This document shows, in pieces, positions 1 through 8,334 of a stretch of 64,000 bases of DNA (position 1 is its first letter; each line of letters opens with the position of its first letter). A program made the position numbers and the translations under genes. The notes under the pieces were generated by a model that saw only the letters and a list, made by a program, of their open reading frames with translations, was not told the DNA's origin and made no database searches. Source of the stretch: Denitromonas ohlonensis (GTDB lineage: Bacteria > Pseudomonadota > Gammaproteobacteria > Burkholderiales > Rhodocyclaceae); the NCBI RefSeq assembly GCF_007625205.1, contig NZ_VMNI01000020.1:124001-188000 (forward strand), written 5' to 3'.

Positions 1-39
1 AGCGTGGAAAAAGGGGTAGCGCGGGCGCAAAAAGCGCGG

Positions 40-48
40 TGCTATAAT
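40..48 (+). promoter_or_regulatory. Extended -10 promoter element upstream of yggS
   Basis: A perfect TATAAT lies at 43-48, preceded by TG plus one base (40-42), which makes an extended -10 element that does not need a strong -35 box. No TTGACA-like box is seen 16-18 bases upstream. A start site near 55 would give yggS a leader of about 55 bases. Inference from sequence only. Confidence 0.4.
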
Positions 49-110
49 TTTTCGGCCATTCTCGCGGGATCTTTAGATTTACGGCGACCCCACGGCAAAT
101 CGATTTCTAT

Positions 111-794
111 ATGACATCAATCGCATCCAACTTGCAAGCCGTGAACGCGCGGATCGCCGCAGCGGCGAAGGCCTGCGGACGTGCGCCGGGCGATATCGCG
201 CTGCTCGCGGTGAGCAAAACCTGGCCGGCAAAATGTGTGGCCGAGGCAGCCGATGCCGGCCAGCGCGCCTTTGGTGAAAACTATGTGCCAGAGGGCTCCG
301 ACAAGGCCGCAGCGCTGGCGGACCGGGCTTTGGCGTGGCATTTTATCGGCCCGCTGCAGAGCAATAAAACGCGCCTGGTGGCGAATGCGTTTGACTGGGT
401 GCACAGTATCGACCGACTCAAGATCGCCGAGCGCTTGTCGGCGCAGCGCGATGCGGCGCGGCCACCGCTGAATGTGTGTCTACAGGTGAATGTGAGCGGC
501 GAGGCGAGCAAGAGCGGGGTGGCGCCGGACGCGCTTGCTGCGCTCGCGCAGGCGGTCAGCGTGTTGCCCGGTTTGCGTCTGCGCGGTTTGATGGCCATTC
601 CCGAAGCGACGGACGACATCGCTTTGCTGAAACAGCGCTTTGCTCAGGTGCGCGCCTTGCGCGATGCGCTCAATGGCGCAGGGATGGCGCTGGACACTTT
701 ATCCATGGGCATGTCCCATGATCTCGAAATCGCAATTGCCGAAGGCGCGACGATGGTACGTATTGGCACGGCCATTTTCGGCGCACGCGCGTGA
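111..794 (+). CDS. yggS: YggS family pyridoxal phosphate homeostasis protein
   Basis: A 227-residue cytosolic PLP-binding protein of the YggS/PROSC family, which is a single alanine-racemase-like barrel with no known catalytic reaction and buffers free PLP. The N-terminal LLAVSK motif places the PLP lysine at residue 36, followed by FGENYVPE (about 56-63), HFIGPLQSNK (about 77-86) and the C-terminal phosphate-binding segments SMGMSHDLEIAI and VRIGTAIFG. Length is normal for the family. It is the first gene of a rightward cluster yggS-proC-yggT-yggU, an order widespread in proteobacteria, where it commonly sits beside pilT. An extended -10 element lies about 60 bases upstream. Confidence 0.95.
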   Translation: MTSIASNLQAVNARIAAAAKACGRAPGDIALLAVSKTWPAKCVAEAADAGQRAFGENYVPEGSDKAAALADRALAWHFIGPLQSNKTRLVANAFDWVHSIDRLKIAERLSAQRDAARPPLNVCLQVNVSGEASKSGVAPDALAALAQAVSVLPGLRLRGLMAIPEATDDIALLKQRFAQVRALRDALNGAGMALDTLSMGMSHDLEIAIAEGATMVRIGTAIFGARA

Positions 795-816
795 CGAAAC
801 CACAATGGAATCCATG

Positions 817-1629
817 ATGAAAATTTGTTTTTTGGGCGGCGGCAACATGGCGGCGGCCTTGATCGGCGGCATGCTCGCCAAGGGCTATGTGGCCGGAGAT
901 ATCGCGGTGGTCGAGTTGCAGGAAGAGGCGCGGGCGCGCCTGCGTGAGCGCTTTGGTGTGCGCACCCATGCCTCGCTCGATGCCGAGGCGCTGGCGTGCG
1001 ACATCCTCGTGCTGGCCGTCAAGCCGCAGCAGATGCGCGATGCGCTGACGCCAGTGGCCGGCATGCTCACCCATCAGGTGGTGGTCAGCATCGCGGCCGG
1101 ACTGCGCCTGGGCGACATGGCACGCTGGTTGGGGGGCTATTCGCGACTGGTGCGCTGCATGCCGAATACGCCGGCGCTGATTGGTGCGGGAGTGACCGGA
1201 TTGTTTGCCGATGCGTCGGTGAGCGAGGCTGAGCGGCGCGCGGTCGGGCAGGTCATGGCCTCGGTCGGCGAGATTGTGTGGATCGATACCGAAGCCCAGA
1301 TGGATGCGGTGACCGCGGTGTCGGGCAGCGGGCCGGCCTATGTGTTCCACTTTATCGAGGCGCTGGAGGCGGCCGGCGTGTCACAGGGCTTTGATGCGGA
1401 TACGGCGCGCAAGCTGGCAATCGGCACCGTGTTGGGCGCGGCCCGGCTGGCGGCTGACAGCGATGAAGGTCCGGCGGTGCTGCGCGAGCGGGTGACATCC
1501 AAAGGCGGCACAACGGCGGCCGCATTGGCGGTGATGGCCGAAGGCGATCTGCTCGGGCTGGTCGGTCGCGCGGTGGATGCGGCCGAGGCCCGCGGCAAAG
1601 AACTGGGCGACGCGCTGGGCGCAGACTGA
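817..1629 (+). CDS. proC: Pyrroline-5-carboxylate reductase
   Basis: Catalyses the last step of proline synthesis, NAD(P)H-dependent reduction of 1-pyrroline-5-carboxylate, in the cytosol. The protein begins MKICFLGGGNMA, the typical Rossmann dinucleotide-binding start, and carries the C-terminal family signature around SGSGPAYVF and VTSKGGTTAAAL. Three in-frame ATGs occur at 805, 814 and 817. I chose 817 because a GGAA ribosome-binding sequence at 807-810 sits six bases upstream and the product (270 residues) matches the usual ProC length. It follows yggS by about 20 bases and is probably co-transcribed with it. Confidence 0.95.
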   Translation: MKICFLGGGNMAAALIGGMLAKGYVAGDIAVVELQEEARARLRERFGVRTHASLDAEALACDILVLAVKPQQMRDALTPVAGMLTHQVVVSIAAGLRLGDMARWLGGYSRLVRCMPNTPALIGAGVTGLFADASVSEAERRAVGQVMASVGEIVWIDTEAQMDAVTAVSGSGPAYVFHFIEALEAAGVSQGFDADTARKLAIGTVLGAARLAADSDEGPAVLRERVTSKGGTTAAALAVMAEGDLLGLVGRAVDAAEARGKELGDALGAD

Positions 1630-1650
1630 GTCGGGCAGGAGCACGAAATC

Positions 1651-2232
1651 ATGATGTCGAATCTCTTTCTTTTTCTCATCGAAGCGGCGGCGAGTTTTGC
1701 GACGCTGATGCTGCTCGCGCGCTTCTTCATGCAGTGGCAGCGGGTGAGCTTTCACAATCAGCTCGGCCAGTTCGTACTGGCCACCACCGACTGGTGCGTG
1801 CGTCCCTTGCGTCGGGTGCTGCCCGGCTTATTTGGTATGGATCTGGCCAGTCTGGTGCCGGCCTGGGTGATCCAGACGCTGGTGGTGCTGGTGCAGTTGA
1901 TGGTGTTCGGCGCCAGTCTGGATGGCAATCCGGCGGCGCTGTTGCTGGGCTCGTGGGGGCTTGGCTTGGTCGGCGTGCTGAAAATGATGGTGTATATGGT
2001 GATCGGCATCGTGCTGATCTCGGCCGTGTTTTCATGGGTCAATCCGCATGCGCCGATGGCGCCGCTGTTCTACAGCTTGTCAGCACCTTTCCTGCGCCCC
2101 CTGCGCAAGGTGATCCCGCCGATCGCCAATGTGGATATCTCGCCGCTGATTCTGTTGCTGCTGCTGCAGATCGTGCTGATGCTGCTGTCGAATTTTGCTG
2201 GCGGCTTCTCGGGGATGATGCTCGCCCGATGA
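1651..2232 (+). CDS. yggT: YggT family integral membrane protein
   Basis: A 193-residue inner-membrane protein with two copies of the YGGT module, each made of paired hydrophobic helices around a conserved arginine-proline stretch (VRPLRRVLP in the first, LRPLRKVIP in the second). Biochemical function is not established; the family is linked to osmotic stress and, in other phyla, to cell division or thylakoid biogenesis. Two start codons are adjacent (1651, 1654). The stop overlaps the start of the downstream DUF167 gene by four bases (ATGA), indicating translational coupling. The gene order proC-yggT-yggU is conserved in many proteobacteria. Confidence 0.92.
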   Translation: MMSNLFLFLIEAAASFATLMLLARFFMQWQRVSFHNQLGQFVLATTDWCVRPLRRVLPGLFGMDLASLVPAWVIQTLVVLVQLMVFGASLDGNPAALLLGSWGLGLVGVLKMMVYMVIGIVLISAVFSWVNPHAPMAPLFYSLSAPFLRPLRKVIPPIANVDISPLILLLLLQIVLMLLSNFAGGFSGMMLAR

Positions 2233-2525
2233 GCGTCTGGCTGCGCCCCGACGGCGATCATGCGTTGATGCTCAGCCTGCATATCCAGCCCGGCGCAAAA
2301 AGCACCGAGTTTGTTGGTTTGCATGGCGAGGCAATGAAGCTGCGCCTCGCTGCGCCGCCGGTCGACGGCAAAGCCAACGCGGCGCTGATCGCGTTTCTGG
2401 CGAAGTTTTCCGGACTGCCCAAAAGCGCCGTGACGCTGGTCAGCGGGCACTGTGCGCGGGCGAAGCGCGTTCGCATTGAGGGTGCCGATGCGGCGCTCAA
2501 AGCCCGGCTGGCCGCCCTCGGCTAG
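2229..2525 (+). CDS. yggU: DUF167 (YggU) family protein
   Basis: A 98-residue small cytosolic protein of the DUF167/YggU family. The diagnostic sequence is the central block LRLAAPPVDGKANAALIAFLA followed by a G-x-x-x-x-x-K/R-x-x-x-I segment (SGHCARAKRVRIEG). The start ATG at 2229 overlaps the yggT stop, so its translation is probably coupled to yggT. Molecular function is unknown across the family. It ends the yggS-proC-yggT-yggU cluster. Confidence 0.92.
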   Translation: MSVWLRPDGDHALMLSLHIQPGAKSTEFVGLHGEAMKLRLAAPPVDGKANAALIAFLAKFSGLPKSAVTLVSGHCARAKRVRIEGADAALKARLAALG

Positions 2526-2590
2526 CGCCCCGCGCGCGTGATAGGCTGCGACTCATCGCCGTGTTTTCAGAGCCCCCAGGGAGATTGCGC

Positions 2591-4240
2591 ATGGTCCCGG
2601 ATACTTATGCGGAGCGCTACGCCGCGCATCGCTGGAAAATTCCCCACGTATTCAATATTGCCGACGCGTGCTGCCGGCGATGGGCGGACGCCCCCGAGCG
2701 TATCGCGATTCTGTCTGAAGACGCCGACGGGGCTCAGGCCAGCTACAGCTATATTGATCTGATGCGGGCGGCCAACCGCTTGTCGAATGTCTTGCGTGCG
2801 CGGGGCATACAGGCCGGTGATCGGGTAGCGATAGTCATGCCGCAGCGCTTCGAAGCCGCGGTGTCCTTGATGGCGCTGTTTCAGCTCGGTGCGGTCGCCA
2901 TGCCCCTGTCGACCCTGTTCGGGCCGGAGGCCATGGCCTATCGCCTGCAAGACAGCCATTCGGTGGCGGCGATTGTCGATGCGCGCGGCGTCGATACGCT
3001 GAGCGCGGTGCGCGCCGAGTGTCCCGCGCTGACTACGCTCATTTGTGTCGATTGCGCGGCGGAAGACGCGCTGGACTGGACGGCCCTGCTGGCCGCGGCG
3101 AGCGATGAATTCCCGTGTGAAATCACCGCGCCAGATGACCCCGCGGTGCTGATCTATACCAGCGGCACCACGGGTGCGCCCAAAGGCGCGCTGGTGCCGC
3201 ATCGCGCCATGCTCGGCAATCTGCCGGGCTTTGTGGCCAGTCAGAACGGGTTTCCGCAGGTCGACGCGGTGTTCTGGTCGCCGGCCGACTGGGCGTGGAC
3301 CGGCGGCCTGTGGGATGCGCTGCTGCCCACGCTGTACTTCGGTCAGCCGATTGTCGCGTACAGCGGCCGTTTCTCGCCCGAGACTGCGTTCTCGCTGATG
3401 GCGCGCTACCGGGTCACGCACACCTTTTTGTTTCCCACCGCACTCAAGGCCATGATGAAGGCCTTCCCGGCGCCACGCACCGAATTTGATCTGCACCTGC
3501 GCGCCATCATGAGCGCTGGCGAGGCGGTGGGCGATGCGGTGTTCGACTGGTGCCAGTCGGCGCTGGGCGTGACGGTGAATGAAATGTTCGGCCAGACCGA
3601 GATCAACTACATCGTGGGCAACAGCGCCACCGAATGGCCGGCGCGACCCGGCTCGATGGGCCGCGCCTACCCCGGCCACCGCGTGGCGGTGATCGACGAC
3701 GCCGGGCAGGTGCTCCCGCCGGGCGAAGAGGGCGAGGTGGCGGTGCATCGCCAGGACATTCACGGTGACCCCGACCCGGTGTTTTTCCTGGGCTACTGGA
3801 AGAACCCGGAGGCCACCGAGCGAAAGTACGTCGAGGGCTGGTGCCGAACCGGCGATCTGGCCACTCAGGATGCCGAGGGCTACCTCTGGTACAAGGGTCG
3901 CGCCGATGATGTGTTCAAGGCCGCCGGCTACCGGATCGGGCCGGGCGAGGTGGAGAACTGTCTGGTCAAGCATCCGGCCGTCGCCAACGCCGCCGTGGTG
4001 CCCAAACCGGACCCGGAGCGTGGCGCGGTGGTCAAAGCCTTTGTGGTGCTGGCCGAGGGCTTCTCGCCCAGTCCGGCGCTGATTGATGCACTGCAGCAGC
4101 ATGTGCGTGACCAGCTGGCGCCCTATGAATATCCCAAAGAAATCGAGTTTCTTGATGCCCTGCCGATGACCACCACCGGCAAGGTGCAGCGGCGTGTGCT
4201 GCGCTTGCGCGAGCGTGACAAGTCAGAAGGGCGGGCCTAA
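2591..4240 (+). CDS. Acyl-CoA synthetase (AMP-forming, acetyl/medium-chain type)
   Basis: A 549-residue ANL-superfamily adenylate-forming enzyme that would activate a carboxylic acid to its acyl-CoA via an acyl-AMP. The ATP-binding P-loop YTSGTTGAPKGA lies near residue 189, the A5 motif is EMFGQTE, the aspartate hinge is in WCRTGDLA, and the C-terminal catalytic lysine is in TTTGKVQRR near residue 530. The motif set resembles medium-chain/acetyl-CoA synthetase-like members rather than long-chain FadD. Start 2591 is preferred over 2561 because AGGGAGA at 2578-2584 is well spaced from it. Substrate cannot be read from the sequence. It appears monocistronic, separated from yggU by 65 bases. Confidence 0.88.
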   Translation: MVPDTYAERYAAHRWKIPHVFNIADACCRRWADAPERIAILSEDADGAQASYSYIDLMRAANRLSNVLRARGIQAGDRVAIVMPQRFEAAVSLMALFQLGAVAMPLSTLFGPEAMAYRLQDSHSVAAIVDARGVDTLSAVRAECPALTTLICVDCAAEDALDWTALLAAASDEFPCEITAPDDPAVLIYTSGTTGAPKGALVPHRAMLGNLPGFVASQNGFPQVDAVFWSPADWAWTGGLWDALLPTLYFGQPIVAYSGRFSPETAFSLMARYRVTHTFLFPTALKAMMKAFPAPRTEFDLHLRAIMSAGEAVGDAVFDWCQSALGVTVNEMFGQTEINYIVGNSATEWPARPGSMGRAYPGHRVAVIDDAGQVLPPGEEGEVAVHRQDIHGDPDPVFFLGYWKNPEATERKYVEGWCRTGDLATQDAEGYLWYKGRADDVFKAAGYRIGPGEVENCLVKHPAVANAAVVPKPDPERGAVVKAFVVLAEGFSPSPALIDALQQHVRDQLAPYEYPKEIEFLDALPMTTTGKVQRRVLRLRERDKSEGRA

Positions 4241-4312
4241 CCGGGTATTTGGCTGGTGCTTTGCTGGCGGGCGCGAGCAGCGGTTTCAGCCCGCTCATTC
4301 AGGCATGCTACG

Positions 4313-4340
4313 AAAAAAAGCCCGGGCCAGAGACCCGGGC
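4313..4340 (-). terminator. Rho-independent terminator of the pyr operon
   Basis: A perfect 7-bp GC-only stem (GCCCGGG at 4320-4326 pairing with CCCGGGC at 4334-4340, seven-base loop) is flanked by seven A residues at 4313-4319. Read on the minus strand this is a GC hairpin followed by a U-run, the layout of an intrinsic terminator for the leftward pyrC' transcript ending at 4470. The rest of the 229-base gap between the convergent genes shows no gene. Confidence 0.75.
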
Positions 4341-4469
4341 TGAATCCACACCAAATTGTTGCGCGTGGAGGAGACGGCTCAACCATAGCGCGTTTTTTGT
4401 TGCGGCGCAACAAATTGCGATGCTGCCATGGTGAATTTCGTCTCACGCGCGCGAGAGGGTGTGGATTCT

Positions 4470-5747
4470 TCAGGGCTCGGCGTACATCACCTTGCCCTCA
4501 ACCACGGTGTAGCAGACCTTGCCAGGCAGGTTGTGGCCCAGGAACGGCGTGTTCTTGCCTTGGCTGCGCAGTCGTTCGCGGGTGACGGTGGTTTCGCCTT
4601 CCGCATCAAAAATACAAATGTCCGCCCGCGCGCCGAGGCTCAATTGCCCCGCCTTGGAGCCGATGATTCGCGCCGGATTGATGGTGACGCGGCGCAGTGT
4701 TTCGAGCAAGCTGAGTTTGTGGCTCTGGCCCCATTTCAGGGCGAGCGGCAGCAGCAGTTCGATGCCGGTGGCGCCTGGCTCGGCTTCGGAGAAGGGCACC
4801 TGCTTGGCGTCGTCGTCGATGGGCGAATGGTTGGAGCACAGGGCGTCGATATCGCCGGTGGCCAGGGCGGCTTGCAGTGCGTCGCGGTCGCGCTGGCTGC
4901 GCAGCGGCGGGTTGAGGCGGCAGTGGGCGTTGAAGTAGCCGATGTCCATGTCGGACAGGTGCAGATGGTTGATCGAAACATCACAGGTGATGTCCAGCCC
5001 TTCGGCCTTCGCCGCGCGCACCAGTGCCAGGCCTTCGGCGCTGGACAGGCGGGTGATGTGCAGCTTGGCGCCGGTCAGGCGGGCGAGTTCGATATAGGTG
5101 AACAGCGCGATGGTTTCGGCGGCGGTGGGAATGCCGGGCAGGCCGAGGCGGGTGGCGACTTCGCCGTCATGCGCGACGCCTTCGTGACCAAAGCGCGGGG
5201 CGATGGGCTGCAGCCATACGCGATAGCCAAAGGTGGCGGCGTATTGCAGCGCGCAGAACAGCACCTGGGTGTCGACGATGGGGGTGTTGGCTTGGCTGAA
5301 GGCGACGCAGCCCGCGTCGACCAGCTCGGCCATTTCGGACAGGCGCTTGCCTTCGAGCCGCTCGGTGAGCGCGCCGACCGGATACACGTGGGCGCGGTTG
5401 AGCTTTTTGGCGCGATAGCACAGCATTTCGACCAGGCCGGGTTCGTCCAGCGGGGGGTCGGTGTCCGGCGGGATGGCCAGGCTGGTGACGCCGCCGGCCA
5501 TGGCGGCTTCCATTTCGGATTCCAGCGTGGCGAGGTACTCGAAGCCGGGCTCGCGCAGCCGGGCGGCGAGGTCGACCAGGCCGGGGCAGATGATCTTGCC
5601 GGTGGCGTCGATGGTTTGCGTGGCAACAAAATCGTCGGGCGCGCTGCCGATGCCGACGATCTTGCCGCGAGCGATGTACACGTCTTGCTGCTGGTCGATG
5701 TCATGGGCCGGATCGATGAGTCGGCCGTTGGCGATATGGATCTTCAT
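4470..5747 (-). CDS. pyrC': Dihydroorotase-like PyrC' (probably non-catalytic ATCase subunit)
   Basis: A 425-residue amidohydrolase-fold protein of the dihydroorotase family. In active type I enzymes the N-terminal strand reads D-x-H-x-H-x-R-E-P; here the positions are L-A-A-R-L-R-E-P (residues 60-67), so both zinc-ligand histidines are replaced (Ala61, Arg63). The usual metal-binding DHAPH region near the C-terminal third reads SNHSPID. This is the pattern of PyrC' (PyrX), which in Pseudomonas has no dihydroorotase activity but is needed to assemble the PyrB dodecamer. The gene directly follows pyrB (25 bases), consistent with that role. A separate active PyrC must be encoded elsewhere (inference). 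Confidence 0.9.
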   Translation of the reverse strand: MKIHIANGRLIDPAHDIDQQQDVYIARGKIVGIGSAPDDFVATQTIDATGKIICPGLVDLAARLREPGFEYLATLESEMEAAMAGGVTSLAIPPDTDPPLDEPGLVEMLCYRAKKLNRAHVYPVGALTERLEGKRLSEMAELVDAGCVAFSQANTPIVDTQVLFCALQYAATFGYRVWLQPIAPRFGHEGVAHDGEVATRLGLPGIPTAAETIALFTYIELARLTGAKLHITRLSSAEGLALVRAAKAEGLDITCDVSINHLHLSDMDIGYFNAHCRLNPPLRSQRDRDALQAALATGDIDALCSNHSPIDDDAKQVPFSEAEPGATGIELLLPLALKWGQSHKLSLLETLRRVTINPARIIGSKAGQLSLGARADICIFDAEGETTVTRERLRSQGKNTPFLGHNLPGKVCYTVVEGKVMYAEP

Positions 5748-5772
5748 GAATGTGCTCGAATTCTGTGCGGGC

Positions 5773-6732
5773 TCAGTTGCTGCCCAGCATGCTCATGACA
5801 GCCATGCGGACGGCAATGCCGAAGGTGACCTGCGGGAGAATGACGGCCTGGGTACCATCGGCGACGGCCGAGTCGATCTCGACGCCGCGGTTCATGGGCC
5901 CGGGGTGCATCACGATGGCGTCGGGGCGGGCGACGGCGAGTTTTTCGGGGGTGAGCCCCCAGACCTTGAAAAACTCCTGGCCGCTGGGTAGCAGCGGGCC
6001 GCTCATGCGCTCGTTTTGCAGGCGCAGCATCATCACCACGTCGACATCGCGCAGGCCTTCGCGCATGTCGTGGAAGACGCGTACGCCGAGCTTGTTCAGG
6101 TCGGTGGGCATCAGTGTTTTCGGGCCGATGACCCGCACCTCGGGCACCCCCAGCGTGGTCAGCGCGGCGATCTGCGAGCGCGCCACCCGCGAGTGCAGCA
6201 CGTCGCCGACGATGGCGACCACCAGACCGGTGAAGTCCTGCTTGTAGTGGCGGATGGTGTACATGTCGAGCAGCCCCTGCGTGGGGTGTGCATGACGGCC
6301 GTCGCCGGCGTTGATGACATGGATGTCGTGACGGCGGGTGTTGTGCAGGTGCTCGGCGATCAGGTAGGGCGCGCCGCTGGAGGCGTGGCGCACCACAAAC
6401 ATGTCGGCCTGCATCGCGCACAGGTTGTCGACGGTGTCGAGCAGGGTTTCGCCCTTGTTGGTGGAGGAGGTCGCCACGTTGAGGTTGATGACGTCGGCCG
6501 ACAGGCGCTTGGCGGCGATCTCGAAGGTGGTGCGGGTACGCGTCGAGTTTTCGAAGAACAGGTTGAAGATGCTCTTGCCGCGCAGGATGGGCAGCTTCTT
6601 GATCTCGCGTTCGGCCACTTCGGTGAAGGGTTCGGCGGTGTCGAGAATGGCGGTGAGAATCTCGCGCGGGAGTCCGTCGAGGGACAGCAGGTGCTGGAGT
6701 TCGCCGTGGGCGTTGAGTTGGGGATTATGCAT
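5773..6732 (-). CDS. pyrB: Aspartate carbamoyltransferase catalytic subunit
   Basis: A 319-residue enzyme committing carbamoyl phosphate and aspartate to pyrimidine synthesis. The carbamoyl-phosphate-binding signature STRTRT is at residues 63-68, the middle domain contains [12 protein letters not shown], and the aspartate-domain signature [11 protein letters not shown] is near the C-terminus. No pyrI regulatory gene is present; together with the adjacent non-catalytic pyrC' this indicates a class A ATCase made of PyrB and PyrC'. Its start overlaps the pyrR stop by eight bases. Confidence 0.96.
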   Translation of the reverse strand: MHNPQLNAHGELQHLLSLDGLPREILTAILDTAEPFTEVAEREIKKLPILRGKSIFNLFFENSTRTRTTFEIAAKRLSADVINLNVATSSTNKGETLLDTVDNLCAMQADMFVVRHASSGAPYLIAEHLHNTRRHDIHVINAGDGRHAHPTQGLLDMYTIRHYKQDFTGLVVAIVGDVLHSRVARSQIAALTTLGVPEVRVIGPKTLMPTDLNKLGVRVFHDMREGLRDVDVVMMLRLQNERMSGPLLPSGQEFFKVWGLTPEKLAVARPDAIVMHPGPMNRGVEIDSAVADGTQAVILPQVTFGIAVRMAVMSMLGSN

Positions 6733-7228
6733 CGATCAACCTCAGGGACAGGCTGCCGTTGTCGGCTTTTTCGAGTTGCAGATTTTGCTTGCCACCGAGT
6801 GGTGTGGCCAGGGTGTGGCCGCAGAAGCGGGCGGCGATGGGCAATTGGCGTTCACCGCGGTCGACCAGCACGGCCAGATCGACCCGTGCGGGGCGGCCGT
6901 AGTCGAACAGCTCGTTGAGCGCGGCGCGGGTGGTGCGGCCGGTAAACAGCACATCGTCGACCAGAATGACCGAACGGCCTTCCATGTCGAAGGGGATGTC
7001 GGAGCGGCGCAGCTGCGGGTGCAGCCCCTTGGCGGCGTAGTCGTCGCGGTAGAAGGACACGTCGATGGTGCCCAGCGGGTGGCGGATGCCGAGCGCCTCG
7101 TGGAGCCGCTCGGCCAGCCAGGCGCCGCCGGTGTAGATGCCGACCAGGGCGGTGTCGTCGTTAACATGGGGCGCCATCTGTTCGATCAGCGCCGCAAACA
7201 GGGTGTCTGCGTCAGGCAGTTGGGGCAT
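6725..7228 (-). CDS. pyrR: PyrR bifunctional pyrimidine regulator / uracil phosphoribosyltransferase
   Basis: A 167-residue type I phosphoribosyltransferase-fold protein. The PRPP-binding loop [14 protein letters not shown] spans about residues 87-100 and an [12 protein letters not shown] segment lies at 31-42. In Gram-positives PyrR binds mRNA attenuators; in Pseudomonas it sits in the same pyrR-pyrB-pyrC' order and affects pyr expression without an obvious attenuator. No attenuator-like hairpin is visible before pyrB here because the genes overlap. The start at 7228 overlaps the end of ruvX by 17 bases and gives the normal family length. Confidence 0.93.
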   Translation of the reverse strand: MPQLPDADTLFAALIEQMAPHVNDDTALVGIYTGGAWLAERLHEALGIRHPLGTIDVSFYRDDYAAKGLHPQLRRSDIPFDMEGRSVILVDDVLFTGRTTRAALNELFDYGRPARVDLAVLVDRGERQLPIAARFCGHTLATPLGGKQNLQLEKADNGSLSLRLIDA

Positions 7229-7670
7229 GGGCGGTTTGGTCCAGGTAGTACTGAAGAATGATTTGGGCGGCCACGGCGTCGAGCACCGGTTTGCGGTCGG
7301 CCCAGCGGCGCTGGCCGGCCTCGGCCAGCTGGCGCTCGGCCTCGGCCGAGCTGAAGCGCTCGTCGATGAGGGCCACGGGCAGGCCGAAGCGGCCGCCCAG
7401 TTGATTGGCAAAGCGACGACAGCGCGGGGTGAGTTCTTGCGGCGTACCGTCTTCCGACAGCGGCAGGCCGACCACCAGCTGCACCGGTCGCCATTCGTCG
7501 ATCAGGCGGGCGATGGCCTCGAAGCGTGCGGCATTGGCTTCGACGGTGAGGGTGGTCAAGGCATTGGCGCGGCCGGTTTCGAATTCGCCGACGGCGATGC
7601 CGACGCGTGCCAAGCCGAAATCAAAGCCGAGCAGCGAGCCGCGCGCGGGCCGCGCCGCGCCCTCAGGCAT
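7212..7670 (-). CDS. ruvX: Putative pre-16S rRNA nuclease / Holliday junction resolvase RuvX (YqgF)
   Basis: A 152-residue RNase H-fold protein of the YqgF/RuvX family, implicated in maturation of the 16S rRNA 5' end and possibly Holliday junction resolution. The catalytic aspartate is in [12 protein letters not shown] (about residue 17), and the second acidic segment is [10 protein letters not shown] followed by LIDERFSS. The start at 7670 is preferred over an upstream one at 7730 because it gives the standard length and places the GFDFG strand near the N-terminus. It overlaps the yqgE stop by eight bases, in the common yqgE-ruvX-pyrR-pyrB order. Confidence 0.93.
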   Translation of the reverse strand: MPEGAARPARGSLLGFDFGLARVGIAVGEFETGRANALTTLTVEANAARFEAIARLIDEWRPVQLVVGLPLSEDGTPQELTPRCRRFANQLGGRFGLPVALIDERFSSAEAERQLAEAGQRRWADRKPVLDAVAAQIILQYYLDQTAHAPTA

Positions 7671-8238
7671 GACCGGCAGACTCGGACAGATTGGCAAAGT
7701 CGATGCCGAGCAGCTGCATGGCGGCGGCAAAGCGCTCTTCGGCGGGCAGGTCGAAGACGATGCTCAGATCGGCCGGCGCGGTCAGCCAGGCGTTGTCGGC
7801 CAGTTCCTGTTCGAGCTGGCCGGCATCCCAGCCGGCGTAGCCGAGGGTGACCAGCACGTCCAGATCACAGCCTTCGGTGGCCATGGCCTGGAGAATGTCT
7901 TTTGAGCTGGTCAGGCCGACTTCGTCGTTAACCTTGAGCGTGGCGCTCCAGTCGCCGGCCGGGCGATGCAGTACGAAGCCACGATCGGTTTGCACCGGGC
8001 CGCCAAAATAGACTGGCTGCTGGGCGTAGCGGTCGCTCTCAAGTGCCATGTCGACGCGCTCGAACAGCGTGGCCAGGCTCATGTCGATGGGGCGATTGAC
8101 GATCACGCCAAGCGCACCGCCGTCGTTGTGCTCGGCAATATAGGTGAGCGTGCGGGCAAAATTGGTGTCCGCCATACTGGGCATGGCGATCAGGAAGTGG
8201 TGGGTCAGGTTCATGTCGGGGGTCGTCACACCGTGCAT
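7663..8238 (-). CDS. yqgE: UPF0301/DUF179 protein YqgE
   Basis: A 191-residue AlgH/YqgE family protein of unknown biochemical function. The family signature [13 protein letters not shown] is at residues 10-22, with [17 protein letters not shown] and [14 protein letters not shown] blocks following in order. An alternative ATG at 8214 would shorten it by eight residues and start at MNLTHHF; neither start has a strong ribosome-binding site. It heads the leftward pyrimidine operon, as in many gamma- and betaproteobacteria. The divergent photolyase starts 97 bases away. Confidence 0.92.
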   Translation of the reverse strand: MHGVTTPDMNLTHHFLIAMPSMADTNFARTLTYIAEHNDGGALGVIVNRPIDMSLATLFERVDMALESDRYAQQPVYFGGPVQTDRGFVLHRPAGDWSATLKVNDEVGLTSSKDILQAMATEGCDLDVLVTLGYAGWDAGQLEQELADNAWLTAPADLSIVFDLPAEERFAAAMQLLGIDFANLSESAGHA

Positions 8239-8334
8239 TTTAAACGCACGGATTTTCCGGGGAAAGCGCAGCGCACCCGGTTGGGCGCCTTGTCAGCCAC
8301 AATTTACACTGAAGCACGGTAAGGAGCAGGATGA

